Below are positions 1 to 13,235 of a stretch of 64,000 nucleotides of DNA, in pieces (the first letter of the stretch is position 1; every line of letters starts with the position of its first letter). Where the stretch lies: the NCBI RefSeq assembly GCF_000150275.1, contig NW_002060943.1:11346878-11410877 (forward strand), written 5' to 3'. This DNA comes from Trichoplax adhaerens (Eukaryota > Placozoa > Uniplacotomia > Trichoplacea > Trichoplacidae). The notes beneath the pieces are model-generated. The model did no database searches, had not been told where the DNA came from, and worked only from the letters and a program-made list of their open reading frames with translations. The position numbers were made by a program, and so were the translations under genes.

Positions 1-758
1 GTTGTATGTTTCGTAAAGTGGTCGAATACGCGAGTGCATAGGTGCTTATATCAAAGTCTTGATGATGATTTACGGGCAAAGTAAATTATATTTCGACAGT
101 TGACAGCATGCACATACTCATATAGTAAATTTCACTTCAAGTTTTTTTGTAGTATTGCTGTAAATATAGTTACTGCTTAACAAATGTTAAATGTATATGT
201 ATATCTCACACACTTATATTAAAAGAAAAGACTGCTGATTCATATGTCAATTTTATGCGGTATATCAATTTACGCAGGATTTTCATATTCATTAAGAAAT
301 AGTTTAATCCTATAGTCCAATCACCGATTTAACGTGTTACAACATGGCAGAGTAAGACAAAAATTGCAAATGAGCTTTTTTGTCTTGGGCAATTTCAATC
401 GCAGCAATTAGTTAAATCAGAAAGTAATAGTTTACTTTGATAATGCAACAGATTTTATCATGCGGTATCAATACCGACAATGAATGTACATCGCTACATT
501 ACTCCATACTCGTAGTAATAAGTACTTCGGATAGTTCAAACATGGATCTATCAATGGAAATATTCTCCTCTGATTACATTACTAGCAAATCGTAAAAAAA
601 CTCTCCTTTTAATCTACTACTATATTCCAGTTTTCATGTTACTTTTTGCAGTACTATAAATTCATTCATAATAATGATCTATAATTTTCATAACACTAAA
701 TAAGCTACATTCTCTTGAGGTAAACCAGTAGTAAAAAATTTTAAGGCGCTGTAATAGA
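1..758. other. Non-coding stretch at window start
   Basis: I see no reading frame or RNA gene that I can support here. The sequence is AT-rich and broken by stops in all frames. The right end is the 3' flank of the kinectin-like gene, so its 3' UTR probably lies in roughly the last few hundred bases. Confidence 0.5.
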
Positions 759-850
759 TCAGACGGCGGTATCGTCCTTTGCTGGGCTTTTCACTGGCGC
801 TGGGCTTTTTACTAGCGCTGGGCTTTTTACTGGCGATTTAGCGGGAATCC
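759..850 (-). repeat. Short coding repeat in the last exon of the kinectin-like gene (SPA-VK units)
   Basis: About 18-bp units (plus-strand core GCTGGGCTTTT followed by TACTRGC) occur three times in tandem in frame. They encode Lys-Ser-Pro-Ala motifs just before the C-terminus. Each unit carries an SP dipeptide, a possible proline-directed kinase site. The acceptor just upstream and the frame into the stop make the coding reading likely. Confidence 0.6.
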
Positions 851-3800
851 TCTATAATGATTCATGCAGTATAATAGATCAATTATACCAATAACGTATG
901 ATTGTGCGCATAAAAATGCAGGTACAAAACAATTAGTTTATTTAAACTACCTTGGTTGATCCAACGTGTTTGGCATTAGTAATCTTTTCTGCTAGTTCCC
1001 GCTTAGTCTAATTTTTGATTTGATGTTCATGAGTGAAAAAATATTATATAAATAACAAAGATGACTATGATTAGGATGTTACCTTTGCCAAATCATCTGC
1101 TAGTTTGCTGTGCTGAGCTTCTAAAGAACGGTAAGCTTCATCTCGAGCAGTTAGAGCTTTCGATTTCTGATCCAGTATCGTATCCGCCGACGAAAGCTTC
1201 GATTTTACCTAATTTTTGATATTATAAACATACCGTATAAAATTAGTATTTGACTGTACTAATTTAACTAATGGTGGTATAGTTTTGGTTGTACCTCATC
1301 TAATTCTTTGCGTACATCCTAAAAGTAAGTAAAAAAGGTAACAAAAATTATGGTATATTTTTCAATAATATTTAAGGAATCGATCGATAGAGATATCAAC
1401 CAACGAAATGATTAAATAAAAAATAAATATTTTTATAAGTTTGCAATTACAACGTACTTGCATATCATCATTGTTCTTTTCCAATTTCTGTAAATATGTA
1501 CAAATATGAAACAACGTTATTTTTTGTTTACTATTATAGATATTTTTTAGAAATACATTAGAATGACATACAGTGAGTTTTTCTTTAAGTTTCGAAGCAG
1601 CCACTCTTTCTGCAATCAAATCTTGATTATATTTATTCGCTGTACTGCCAGTCTTGAATATTATTTTATTAAAAAGAATAATTTAGCGTTAAAGTAGAAT
1701 TTATCAACTGCTATAATATACAGTAGTAGTTGTACCTTAGCTAATTCAGTCTGCAGTTGTTTCAGCTCTACCCTCAATTTACCCGTTTTATCTTGAGACT
1801 CCGCTACTGCTATTTCCAGCTAAAGGAATAAAAATTTATCGTAACGCTCTTGTAATACTGTAATTACAACAATACTTTAAGTAATTATAGAATACATACT
1901 TTTTTGGAATTGGCAGTTAAATCATTATTACGCGAATGTTCTTTGTCTAGCTCCTTCAATGAATTTTCAAGCTTGTCACTTAATTCCTAAATTTATTATA
2001 TATTGTAAATACATTAATAAAATAAGTATTGAAAGATTAGTTGGATCTGAAATAGGATTATACCTTCATATTCAATTCATAACGATGACATTTGTCCTTT
2101 TCCTGTTTAATATCATCCTTAAGCTTTTGTACCTGTTGAAAGATCAATTATAACAGAATATAAATAAAATATTTTCACCGTAGTATTATTTAAATGCATT
2201 CGTATACATTAACCTCAATTTTTAGCGTTTCTTGCAAGACTTCAGTAGACTTATTACTAGTAGCTTGCTGTTTGATCTGTAATTCATAGGAATTAATGAA
2301 AACATGCATATGTTAAAAGGCATAATAGCTACAATAACACGATATTTAGCTAATTTTTTATCATGTTTATTAAACCTCGTTCTCTTTTTCTTTGTTAAGT
2401 TGTGCTATTTGATTTTTCAAGTTCGCTTCATTGTCCGAAGATGTCTTTAGCAATTTTTGATAATTATCTACCTGTAATTTAAAACGAAGCAGATCAATTA
2501 AATTAACAAGGTTGCGTCATGAAGTTCCAGGATGATAAGTAAAATAATACAGTAGTTCTTTTGAGATGTAATTAACCTCAGCGCGCAGCTTCTTTTCCAT
2601 CTGAGTAGCTTTAGAGGTTATATTATCGCAGAAATTTTTAACACCATTGCCAAAGTGAACTGTCCAGTTGGTTATGTCCTAAAAATAATCATGGAAATAT
2701 AACGTTAAAATCCATTTTAATGAGCTATAAGTTTTTGTAAAATAGATTGTGATCATCAAATTTTGTACACTCACTAGCGAAGCATCCTCTTTCACTTCGG
2801 GGAAAGAATTTTTCAAGTGTGCCTTTAAGAATACATAATTGATATGATATTTAACATATTGCTACATCATTTTTATTATATTGAATGAATAAAATAGTTT
2901 ACTTTCGGTATTGATAGAAGTAAAATACTTTATTATTTCTAATATCACTCCTTTATAAGAAGTGATATAATGTACGATTAAGTGTGCGAATACCTTAGTC
3001 ACCGTATGAACTTGTTGTAATTTATCTTCAACCTTTTTCAATTGCTGTCATTAGATTAAAATTGTACTGAATTAGGGCAAATAGCAGATCTACGCATATA
3101 CTTTTACTTATAATAATAAATTAATTTTGATAGACTTACTGCATCATTATTTGTGATGTTATGACGTAAGTCACTTATGGATTTCTCTTTAGCTTTAATC
3201 TCTGATTCCAACACCGTTATTTTTTGATCTTTTTCCGTGATTACTTTCTCTGTAGATTTTTGCAGATCATTTATCGAGTTTGTCTTTTGTGACATTGCTT
3301 CTTCTAAAGATTTGATCGTTAAATCTCGATTTTTAATGTCAGTTTGCATGTTATTGTAAGCTTCTTGAGTAGTTGCTTCTTGCTGAAGTAACAAGTTATT
3401 CTGTTGCAAAAGTTGATCTTTGTCTTTTGAGAGATTTCCTAATTTTAAAGTGGACTCCTTAAGTTTCTTTTTGATTTCATCCAGCTCCGATCTTAACGCA
3501 TCCATTGCATTATCTTTGTTGGCATTATCAGTATTATTATTTTCAGCAGAATGAGCATTCTCTCTTATATTAGTTTGTAAGTTTTGTAGCGTATTTTCTT
3601 TTTCCGTTATAATCTTTTGTAATTCTTCACATTTCTTTTGTAGTTCCTTCTGCTTTCGTTCTGAATCTTGTCTTGTGATAGTTGATCTTTTTATCTCTTC
3701 ATTTAAATTCTTGATAGACTTCTATCAAATAAACATATATAATAAAGTCAGTTATAAAGTATTTAACTTTTCGTACTAGAGTTTTATATAAAAGTCGTGG

Positions 3801-6800
3801 CAGTAGCATACATCTTTTTCTTTTTCAAATACATCCAATTTTGATAGTAATCCCTGTATATAAAAGAATGAATGAGCATTTTGTGAGTAGACTTCGAATA
3901 TTATGCATGGATAATATCAATATATACAGGTAGTACTTACCTCAACTGTTTTAGTTATGGTAGCGATATTGCTCTTCTGATTTACAATATCATTTCGTAT
4001 TACTTCACATCGATCGCCAATGGTTTTGCTAGATTTTGAAATCACTTGGAATTTGCTGATACTAGTTGAAACAGCCTCAGCAATTTCATGTAAACGTTTT
4101 ATTACAATTTCTTCGTCTTCAGTTTGTGGTATTAAAGCTTTGGTGAGAGGTACAAGTTTAGCTACGTGCAGTTCGTTCGCACATTGTACTAACTCATCTT
4201 TAAAAGCCGTAATATATTCAAGTGTCTTATTTCCAGATACATGAGGCTAGATATTAAATAGGAATTTAAGTTCCGTATTACTTATGCAGCTTATATTGTA
4301 CGGTGTAAATATTACTATTAATCCTTATTCAAACCTTTTCTGCTTTATCACTTTTATATTTATCTAGTTGTTGTTCCAAACTCCTTATTTTATCTTGACA
4401 TCTTCTTAATGTATTGTCTTTTTGTGTACTTTCTTGAAGTATATCGTTTAATTTCTGATTAGATGATTTCAACGATTCATTTAGCTGTTTATTAGTTGTT
4501 TGACTGAAATTTAAAGGATTGAATAGTATTAATTTATAAATACTTAAGCACGCGGTTTAAAATTTATTGTAAATATCGCTAATTGTTACTTAATAAATGC
4601 TTACAGTTGTTCAAGGTCGTTCGGTATCTTTGAATAAAAAAGTTAACAATTATATTAGTTAGTCATTAATGCATTTATACTATTAAAACGGCAATTTAAG
4701 CATAAAAATTTTTAATACTGCACATAATCACAGCCTTAGCAATAAGCATTCATAGATAAACTTGAATTAATTCATTCTTAAATAAAGGCATACTTGATCT
4801 GGTAACTTTTTCGGGGATGTCTTTTGCCGTAATGCAAGTAATTGTTCCTTTAATTCGGCTATTTCTTTTACCTTCAAAGAGCATGTAGGAGTTAGTAATA
4901 ATTCTTGATCAATAATAACATCGTATAAAATTGTACCCGTATTGCTAAATAGAATAAAGTAGCTATGTACATACCTGTGCAGCAATTTTGTTATTAGCTT
5001 TGTTATAAAGACTGTCGCGTTTCACTCGTTCTTCGCTTAATTGGTTTCTATTAAATGATTCACCATTATATATACAAAAAATTATATATTCAATAAATCT
5101 TTATATAAGGTGTCCAATTAGAGGGGAAAAAATAATAGATCTATATATTACGAGATTTAGTAATAGTTTATCGCGTTACAAATTGTTTACTACTACATTT
5201 TCTTTTATTTAACTACCTAATTATTTATCATATTTATCATTCTAATTTTACTATATCTATCTTTGTAAGAATAACCTGATGTCCTTGATTTGCTTTAAAA
5301 AGTTACGATTGCTTTCTTTTTCTATAATAAAAATTATATTAAAAATTAATTTTATTAGTTATGTTGCTAATATTACAGTATAACTTCTAGTAACACAATT
5401 CAAATAATAAAAAGTCTAGTCGTTCTTGTCATGCCTTGAGTTAGTTCTGCTTCTTTAATTTGCAATTGTTTTCTTATGCTAACAATGCCAGCGCCTTTCA
5501 CGGAAGACTAATTTAAAGAATATAAAGCAATTCATCAGTGTTAGCGTCCAAAGGCTAACTCTTTTAAAAAATTTAGAACTATACACAGTATAAAATGTAA
5601 TTCATAACGACAACATCAGTAAAAAAATTTAAACTTTATTAGCAAACCTTTTGCCATGTTCCATCTGATTGCTTCTCTAACAAATGATCAATTACTAGTT
5701 GAATCTCTTCTTCAGTAAAAGTAGAAGAATCCAATCTTTTCACAATATCGTTAGCTGTAGCGCCTTCACCTGATCAAGAAGATTTGAATGTATATCAATG
5801 CATTCATATTGAATTAAATTTCGTACTAATAACAATCTTTACGATATACAATCGATATAAAAATCTGGTATAGTATACGGTTGCATGATAACTATGGTAC
5901 TTTTATTCAAAACGAATATATGAGATAGCATCAAAATTAATGCCGAGATCTATCAGAATGTCAGATATTTTAAAGATATTATAAATTACTAAAAATATCC
6001 TGATTTATAGTTTTGTCAATGTACGATTCAAGAATATATATATTTTACTAAAATATCGAATCAGGTGTCAAATTCTATTTAACCATATGCGTTATTTTAT
6101 GTATTTACAGCATGGGTAAACACTTGTTCACTACGTTCACACTTCCAGCTACTCTAATTTTACCTGCTATCCTACTAAACTTTGCAGTATGCTACATAGC
6201 GCTCTAAATTTAAAACGTTCCTGATAATAGAATCTTTCATAGGTGTAGATCAGAATTATACGCACAACATTGTAAGTGATTTTATTGACTTTTAGTAACG
6301 TTGATTCTTTGTTACTATGCCCATGGTAATCAATCTTCTCAGTATTTGGTAGTTTTAATTTTTAAAACTATCTATTTTAATAATTAACTACTTCTGGACA
6401 GAATTGTTACAATTTCATCATGTGTAAGAGGATTTATTTACCTTGACGGGTAGTTTTCTTTCGCTTGTTAGATTGGCTCAATTTCTGTTCAGTTGGTAGT
6501 GATCTTTTATTTCGAACTTCGCTGGCAGATTTTCCATCATCGAGACTCTTGGCATTTGTAGTTTGATTTACATCTGCTATTTTACTTCCAGTAGTTTGCT
6601 TTGATTCTGTAGGCACTTTTTGCTGGCTTTTAATCACAGATGCACTGGGATTTTTATCCGACTTGACAGAAGTCTTTTTGACTTCACCATTTGCAGTTAT
6701 TGTGCTAGATAATCCAGTTTTACCGGACTTCTTGGACGAGTGATCCTGTTTCGCTGTAGTATCTTTAGTTTTGTTGGCCGTATGTTTTTGCTTTTCATTA

Positions 6801-7168
6801 GCTACTGTTACCTTCTCGTTAGTTTTTGATTTTATATCATTTGAATTATGGTCATTTTGGTTGCTAGCCTGCACAACACTATGACCAGATTCATTATTGG
6901 AATGGCTAACTGATGTAGATTGCTGTTGATCGAGGCTGGCGTGAGTTAAGCTGCTCTCGTCACCACTGTCATTTTTTTTCTTTCTTTTAATATGCTTAAT
7001 AGAACGATTCTTCTTACTACCTTTACTGGTAGTTTGGGCTAGTTCATATTGCTGTTGCTCTGCAATAGCTTGATCGTAACTTTTTTCTCCAGTGGTAAAT
7101 AAGGTCCAAATTACAAAAGAAACAATACCGCATCCTATCAATGCGCTAATGATTATTGTGATTTCCAT
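759..7168 (-). CDS. Kinectin / ribosome-binding protein 1 (p180)-like ER membrane coiled-coil protein
   Basis: Multi-exon gene of about 20 or more exons. Exon 1 (6442-7168) starts with a hydrophobic segment (about residues 3-25, IIISALIGCGIVSFVIWTLF) that would be an N-terminal ER signal anchor. A long Lys/Ser/Thr/Asn/Gln-rich low-complexity stretch follows to about residue 242, as in p180 and kinectin. Exon 2 (5648-5769) ends in DGTWQK, and exon 3 (5435-5507) reads KGAGIVSIRKQLQIKEAEL; this matches the family's conserved TW-K...RQLEEKE block at the start of the coiled coil. The remaining exons encode heptad-rich coiled coil. The exon near 2577-2680 has a DITNWTVHF stretch resembling the aromatic break in the p180 rod. 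The last exon ends in three SPA-VK-type repeats and DDTAV before the stop at 759-761. Family members link ER to ribosomes, microtubules or kinesin. Family call is good; orthology to KTN1 or RRBP1 is not resolved. Confidence 0.78.
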
Positions 7169-7732
7169 TCGTACTACCTAAATGAGTAGATTAGTCGGTT
7201 TTACTCGATTATTCTACACAGTCGATATTATATAATTACGCTATATGTACTGCAAGTTAGAAAAAAGTGATACCAGACTTTCACATTTACTTTGATTTTA
7301 ACTTTTTCAGTATAAAAAAAAGTCAAAACAAGGATAATTACTTGTAATTCTATGAGATCTTGAGCACGCTGTAGTTAAAGTAGAGTTGTGAATGATAGCT
7401 GCTACCTGCCGGCACCAGGCTCGATGTCGACTTGGCCTCACAATAGATTTTGGATTCTATCTAAAAAGATTCGAAGTGATAATTCATTTTAGTACTTAAG
7501 TACGTATTTACTGGACAAATAAAAGAAAAATTGTTTTTATAATACCATGTAGAATGTTTTTAAGTTATTAATATTGAAATACTGTAGATACTATATCATT
7601 TAATTATTCAATGCACGAGTACGTCGATCATTTCAGTCCATAATACCAGTCAATATAGACAGAAATCAAACATCTAGATTAAAAGCGATGGACTGTACTG
7701 TAAAACGCATGTAAAACGTGTAACTGGGAATC

Positions 7733-7842
7733 GATAGCAATACTAAGCTTGATATATACCGTACGTTTTGGTCAGTAATGATTAGTAATGATAGCAATAC
7801 TAAGCTTGATATATACCGTACGTTTTGGTCAGTAATGATTAG
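7733..7842. repeat. 57-bp tandem duplication
   Basis: Two head-to-tail copies start at 7733 and 7790 (GATAGCAATACTAAGC...). About 53 bp of the second copy matches the first exactly. The near-perfect identity implies a recent slippage or unequal-exchange event. No coding content is apparent. Confidence 0.9.
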
Positions 7843-10800
7843 CGTAGGTGGTAGTGAATGTTAATAAATGACAGTGGATGATATCTTAATTAGTAGCTGT
7901 TTAGTTTATTATCCCTACAACGAAGAGACGCGAGAGCCATCTAATGTTAAGCGGTTCACTGTCACTAAGTTAGAACTTACCGTAGCAGTACCGTATCTTG
8001 TACTCTAAAATGTAAAATGTTGCTATTCAATGTCAGCTTTGAACGTGCAATGTAGATGTCAAGTGGTGAAAGTAGGCTCGATTCTATTTACGGATTTGAA
8101 TATAAGGTCCAGAGTCCAGAGCAGGAATGAACCTGCTTAACTTTGTACAGAGGCGTCGACTATATGCCGTGCGAATAAAGCGTGTAGACTGTAGAGTATT
8201 ATCCTTCTGATCGTGCATGCTGTATTCGGACTGTGCTACCTTATTTAAGGGCGTTGAAATATGATTTGATATATTTGTTAGCTTTTCCATTTGTGATAAT
8301 ATTGCAAATGCTGTCTCAAAGTGAAGTTAATTTCTTCCTATTCTCACTATCACTGCCGTTACTGAATATTCACTGATAATACAGTACATAATAGTCTATC
8401 TATTCTAAAAAAGTACAATAGCTCCTGTAACCACTATACTGTACTGTAGCGTGTGTTTATTTAAGAAAAGTAAAGTTACAGTACAGTATATTGTAGTTAA
8501 CTATTTCTAAATTAAAGCCAATAGAGTCCATTTTGTTGCTAGCTTTGGAACATTAGTATGATTAGCTTACAAGAGTGAAGAATATGGATTAAATCCATAA
8601 GAAAAGAAATCAAATAAAGACCATTACCCCAGCCATTGAAAGTAGGGTATTCCTAATCGAATCGCTTAATGTATATTCTACAACTCTAGTTCAGTACAAT
8701 GGCTACACGATAGTTTAGATCGACTGAAAAATAGGTAGATTACCTTCTACCGATTAGGATGACATATTCAAATTCAGATTATAACCCATGCAAAACTAAT
8801 AATGGTATCTAATTTAGCGCAGCTGTTAAGAAAATCTGTTACCCTTTTAATCCGTGATAATACTGGTGGCTTTGAAAATCGGCAATGAACCGAGAATGAG
8901 CGATCTCTTTCTAGGTGACCGCTACCAGGTAGACTTGGTGATTATGCAGTGAAATCTTAAAGCACAGGCCATTGAAAATAGTACACGAGTCTAAGGAATG
9001 TGGCCACTACCTTAACTTGATTATACACCCGTATACATGGAAGTATGTAACAATAACAAGTTAAGGTATTGTGCACAATTCTTTAGGATGCCCTACTGTG
9101 CAGTGTAGGGGAAAGGGTTAGTGCACCCTTCGCTCTGTTTACACACATACTGGACATTGGGGTTAGTTTAATTAGCGTCAAACATACTGTATAAAGTCAG
9201 GTAAAGTTGTCAGGGATTGCCACTCTTGTTTATTGGTAGCTGTACATTCCATCCAGTACACACTGCTGTTGACTCTTTGATTATTTTTTTTAAGGGCTAT
9301 GATAAAAGAGAGGCACGCAGTGATGCAGAACAACTACGTAGTTCAACTGAAAGGCTGAAATTACAGTAATGCCAATCTGAGGTATCGTTACATCATGATC
9401 TATGATACTTTCTTATTAATAACTAATTATGTATTACCAATCTATTCTATTATACAACTGGTTGAGTTTAGAACTAGTTTATGATAATAAGTGGGTTGCT
9501 TGAATGGTGTCGTATGTCATTAGTCCCATAAACTGTCGTATCGATAGGTAGTCGCAAAGTAATGATTTAAAGTAAGCAATAACGAAATCCAAAAATGCCA
9601 ACTCACACCAGGTTTAGACTGGGATCTTTGTAGTGGTAAAATAACAAAGACGCAGTCCCTTAATTCACATAGTTGACTCAATTCAAAGTTATCCACGTGG
9701 CTGTGCTATTGATACATTCAACATCGATAAAATGTCTAAGTTAGTGTAAAAAGTAATCGTAATAATTCTTTTCCCCAAAATTGATCGCATCTGTAATGAT
9801 AGTACATTGACTCACTATTATAAGCTTATTATAAGGTGTGACTGCATCAACACCTAGGTATTGCACAGTAGGTTTTTTCTTCAAAGGTGGATCCTCCAAA
9901 TGACTTGTACAGTAATCATTTCGAATTTACTAGTATGTAATCGATCCTTCATTGTCAATGATAAATAGTTTAATGGCCTTTGCGCCGTGTTTACCCCTGT
10001 TGAAATGCTTTACATGCGTAAAATTCACTCAGCGGAAGCCATGATTAAGATTGGATGCTATAGTTACAACGTCATTACTATACACTAAAGAGAACCATTC
10101 AAGCGAAACGATCTTGCAGGGTAATAAAAGTATAAACTGATTTGGATAGAATGTTTGTATTATCCATTACAGAAAAAATGAGAATGATAGGTAGCGTTGC
10201 TGCTATGATTAAAATGTATCAATAGGTCATGCATAATTAAATACTTGTAATCGGTTTCTCTTATTAGAGAGGAGAAATAGAGAATCCTGTGCTTTCACAA
10301 ATGATGAATATTATTGATAAATGTTGAAAACTGTAGAATGTACAGAGTTGAAATCAATATGCTGATAACCGTATTTTGATATCGAGCGATCTCTTTTAGA
10401 TTGTCTGCCTAATCGATTTGCATCTTCTAGATCAAATTGACAATCTCTCAGTTGGTATTTTGATATCGAATGATCACTACTAGATTGTCCTACTTGAATC
10501 AATCTGAGTTCAGGAGTAAGTTGACAATCGATGAAATGGAAGTATTCAAAGTCTAGTCAAGCGAGGCTAGTTACGTCGGGATGTCTCCACGTGGGCACGA
10601 TCGAGATCGTAGCCTTGATATTATTATTAATTCAAATACAAAACGGGACTTTCAATGCCTACTGCACAGCAGGGCTTGGAAAGTTTCTATATTTAGTCCA
10701 ACGGTAGAAAAAAAAGCTTCCTCATTGCAGAAATTGTATTGATGTAGTTGGAGCAATTTGCAGCGGCCAATTTTAGTCATCGGTGGGTTTGAACTAAGTG

Positions 10801-12735
10801 AAAACTGCTGGATAGGTCAACTAGCGATTGCCGTCCGTCCACAGGCGGAAATCAATGATAATGATGCACTGTGTCGTTGCAATTCACTGCCAGTGTCATG
10901 ACTGAATTTTATGAAATGCTTTTACGATTGCCAACTGTCTTGACTGATTACATCTTCTTTACATAGACAAGATTTTGGAATACTAGGAAGGATGAAAAAT
11001 TGATTCATTGAAAGTCTTCTTGTATAGTCACAATCAACTTGGAATAAAGTGCTATAGTTTAGTGTTTGTGCTGTAGTATCATGGTATTGTCTATGGCTTT
11101 GTTGTTACTGCAACATACAGTAAGAGCCGTTGTGGAGTGGTTTAGTACTGTAAACAATACGGGGTCTGACTTGGGGTCACAACGATAAAGCGTACAATAC
11201 CGTGGATACTGATTACTACCACGACAGCTCCTAGTGGCACATGTTAGAGTGTCACATGTACGGTAACGAGTGTAATGCAAAATGGGGACCAATAAGCAGC
11301 TGACACGAGTTGTCTACAAAGCAATTCAGTACATTTTTAATAGTAATCAGAAGAGTCGCTAGGGGATATTTTTCTTCAGCATGAACTGTTGCTATTCAAT
11401 GTCCACTTAAGAAAATCTTGATTTCTCTTCTTGTTTAACTAGCATGCTTATTCAATGTCTCGGCAAGATAGAAAGATTGTTATACATAAACATTCTACTA
11501 CAGAAAGAATGTTTTGGTCATGATCAGCTCCCCCAAAATTAAACTACTTTACTATACGGTAGCGTACACTCTAGGGGTCTCTAGTGTACACCACCATCAA
11601 TGAATTTTATTATTGACACTGCAAGGAGAATTTCACTAGCAGTGAATATTATACTTTGCCAGACAGCTATTAAAAGTGTAGACCGTAGTACAGGATATTA
11701 ATTTACTGGTTTCTATTATACTGTGTTAAGACTAACTTTATTTTTAAAAACGTGAACACTTTTTCTTTTACTATGTCAATTACAAATTCTCAATGTTCAG
11801 TGAATTCAATCAAGTTCACTGTCAACTTTGTACTACGGTACGCCAATAGTGATGCAGAGTAATAGCTCGATTACTTATAACTCGTTGATAGGATACATAA
11901 TGACTTTCGAAGTCTAGGACAGAATCGATGACATACTGTACGTTGAATACTGAGTTTCAACTGGAATAACGTTACCTGACAGTCCGGATCACAGGTAAAG
12001 GTTAGCTGTCATGTAGTCATGAGATGGCATCACTTTTAGGCTTATATTAGGCAGTACAGTGGAGATATTCCATGATTCAAAATGACTCAATGTAACAAGG
12101 TGGTATATACTCGGATCCATTATACGAATATACGTACGGTAGACTCGAAAGCAAACGTATAGTTTTCAGCGTACAACATTGTACAGTATATGATGCGATT
12201 GAAGGGCATAACGTCTATTTTTAGCGAAACCACTTTAATTGTTGCATTAACCTTGTAGTTTATCCGACATAGAAGGATACACTATTCAAACTTCTATGTG
12301 GTCCGGCGTTGTTGTTCAGATAGAATAATCTCTCGCGGTTATATTGGAATAGAAGATAGTATCCTACTGTATTGTCGATTGGATATCTTGGGCTTGCGAT
12401 CTTGAAATTGGCTTTCGATGATTAATTCTTCTTTGTTGTAGTCAAAAGCACTAGGGGGCTAACGTAGTTACTGCCAAGGTGTTAATCAAAGTGACTATCG
12501 TTGTCTTGCTACCACTATTCAATACAGTGTATACAAGCACTTTCGATACAGGCAATGGCTACGAAAGATTGGGATGGCAATCTGGATTACCTTGCTTTTT
12601 CAACCCAACAAACGCGGTAGAGACGCACAAAGCTATTGGCTGTCGAAGGCAGTTTTACTACTTTCAGTCCTTGAAGAATGGCGAGCGTAAAGCAGTCCGG
12701 GACGGCACGCCGCGCTATCAACCCACTACTAACCA

Positions 12736-13235
12736 CAGTGTGTACTGTACAGTATACAGTACTGTACACTGTACAGTAATCTTTACTCAGTACTGTACAA
12801 GCGGTGAGCATGGCTCTGTCTGTACAGTGTACAGTACTTTACAGTTTCTAGTACAGTACTGTACACTGTACACTCAGTACGGCAGTTCACTGGTGACGGT
12901 CACCATGCTACCGGTGTCACGCGCTGTCGTTGACGTTGCCTTATCACTGTAACCTGATCTCAACTTCCTTTTCTTTTTTTTTTTAAATAAATAATACCTA
13001 AATAATATTATTACAGTAGATATCCCCGCCCCTTCAATGCTGCAACGTGAAGGGTACTCACTAAAATGACCCACACCTGGTGGCTGAAGCGGCTGGCTGT
13101 CGGACGTGCCAGGTGTACCGTGTACAGGCTGTAGTAAGACTACAGTATTGTACAGTACCTCACCGAAAGACGAGTTCACTCTGTACAGTACTGTACAGTA
13201 TGGAGAGTAGAGTCCATTTGGAGTACAGTACTATA
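12736..13235. repeat. TACTGTAC/GTACAGTA palindromic array (two blocks)
   Basis: Blocks at about 12736-12870 and 13140-13235 are built from overlapping TACTGTAC, GTACAGTA, TGTACA and CAGTACTG words, which are self-complementary or nearly so. Either strand could fold into hairpins. The period-4 words produce long open frames with Tyr-Ser-Thr-Val/Tyr-Cys-Thr repeats that are artefacts, not proteins. Between the blocks is a more GC-rich stretch with GGTGACGGTCACC. Confidence 0.8.

Noticed and set aside
10311-10502. 63-codon frame with an internal Ser-Ile-Ser-Lys-Tyr repeat
   Set aside because: A degenerate DNA repeat of about 75 bp explains it. No start context, exon partners or family.
12479-12952. 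157-codon plus-strand frame with a hydrophobic start resembling a signal peptide
   Set aside because: It begins at GTG, not ATG, and its second half is the TACTGTAC array read as Tyr-Cys-Thr repeats. No exon partners or family features.
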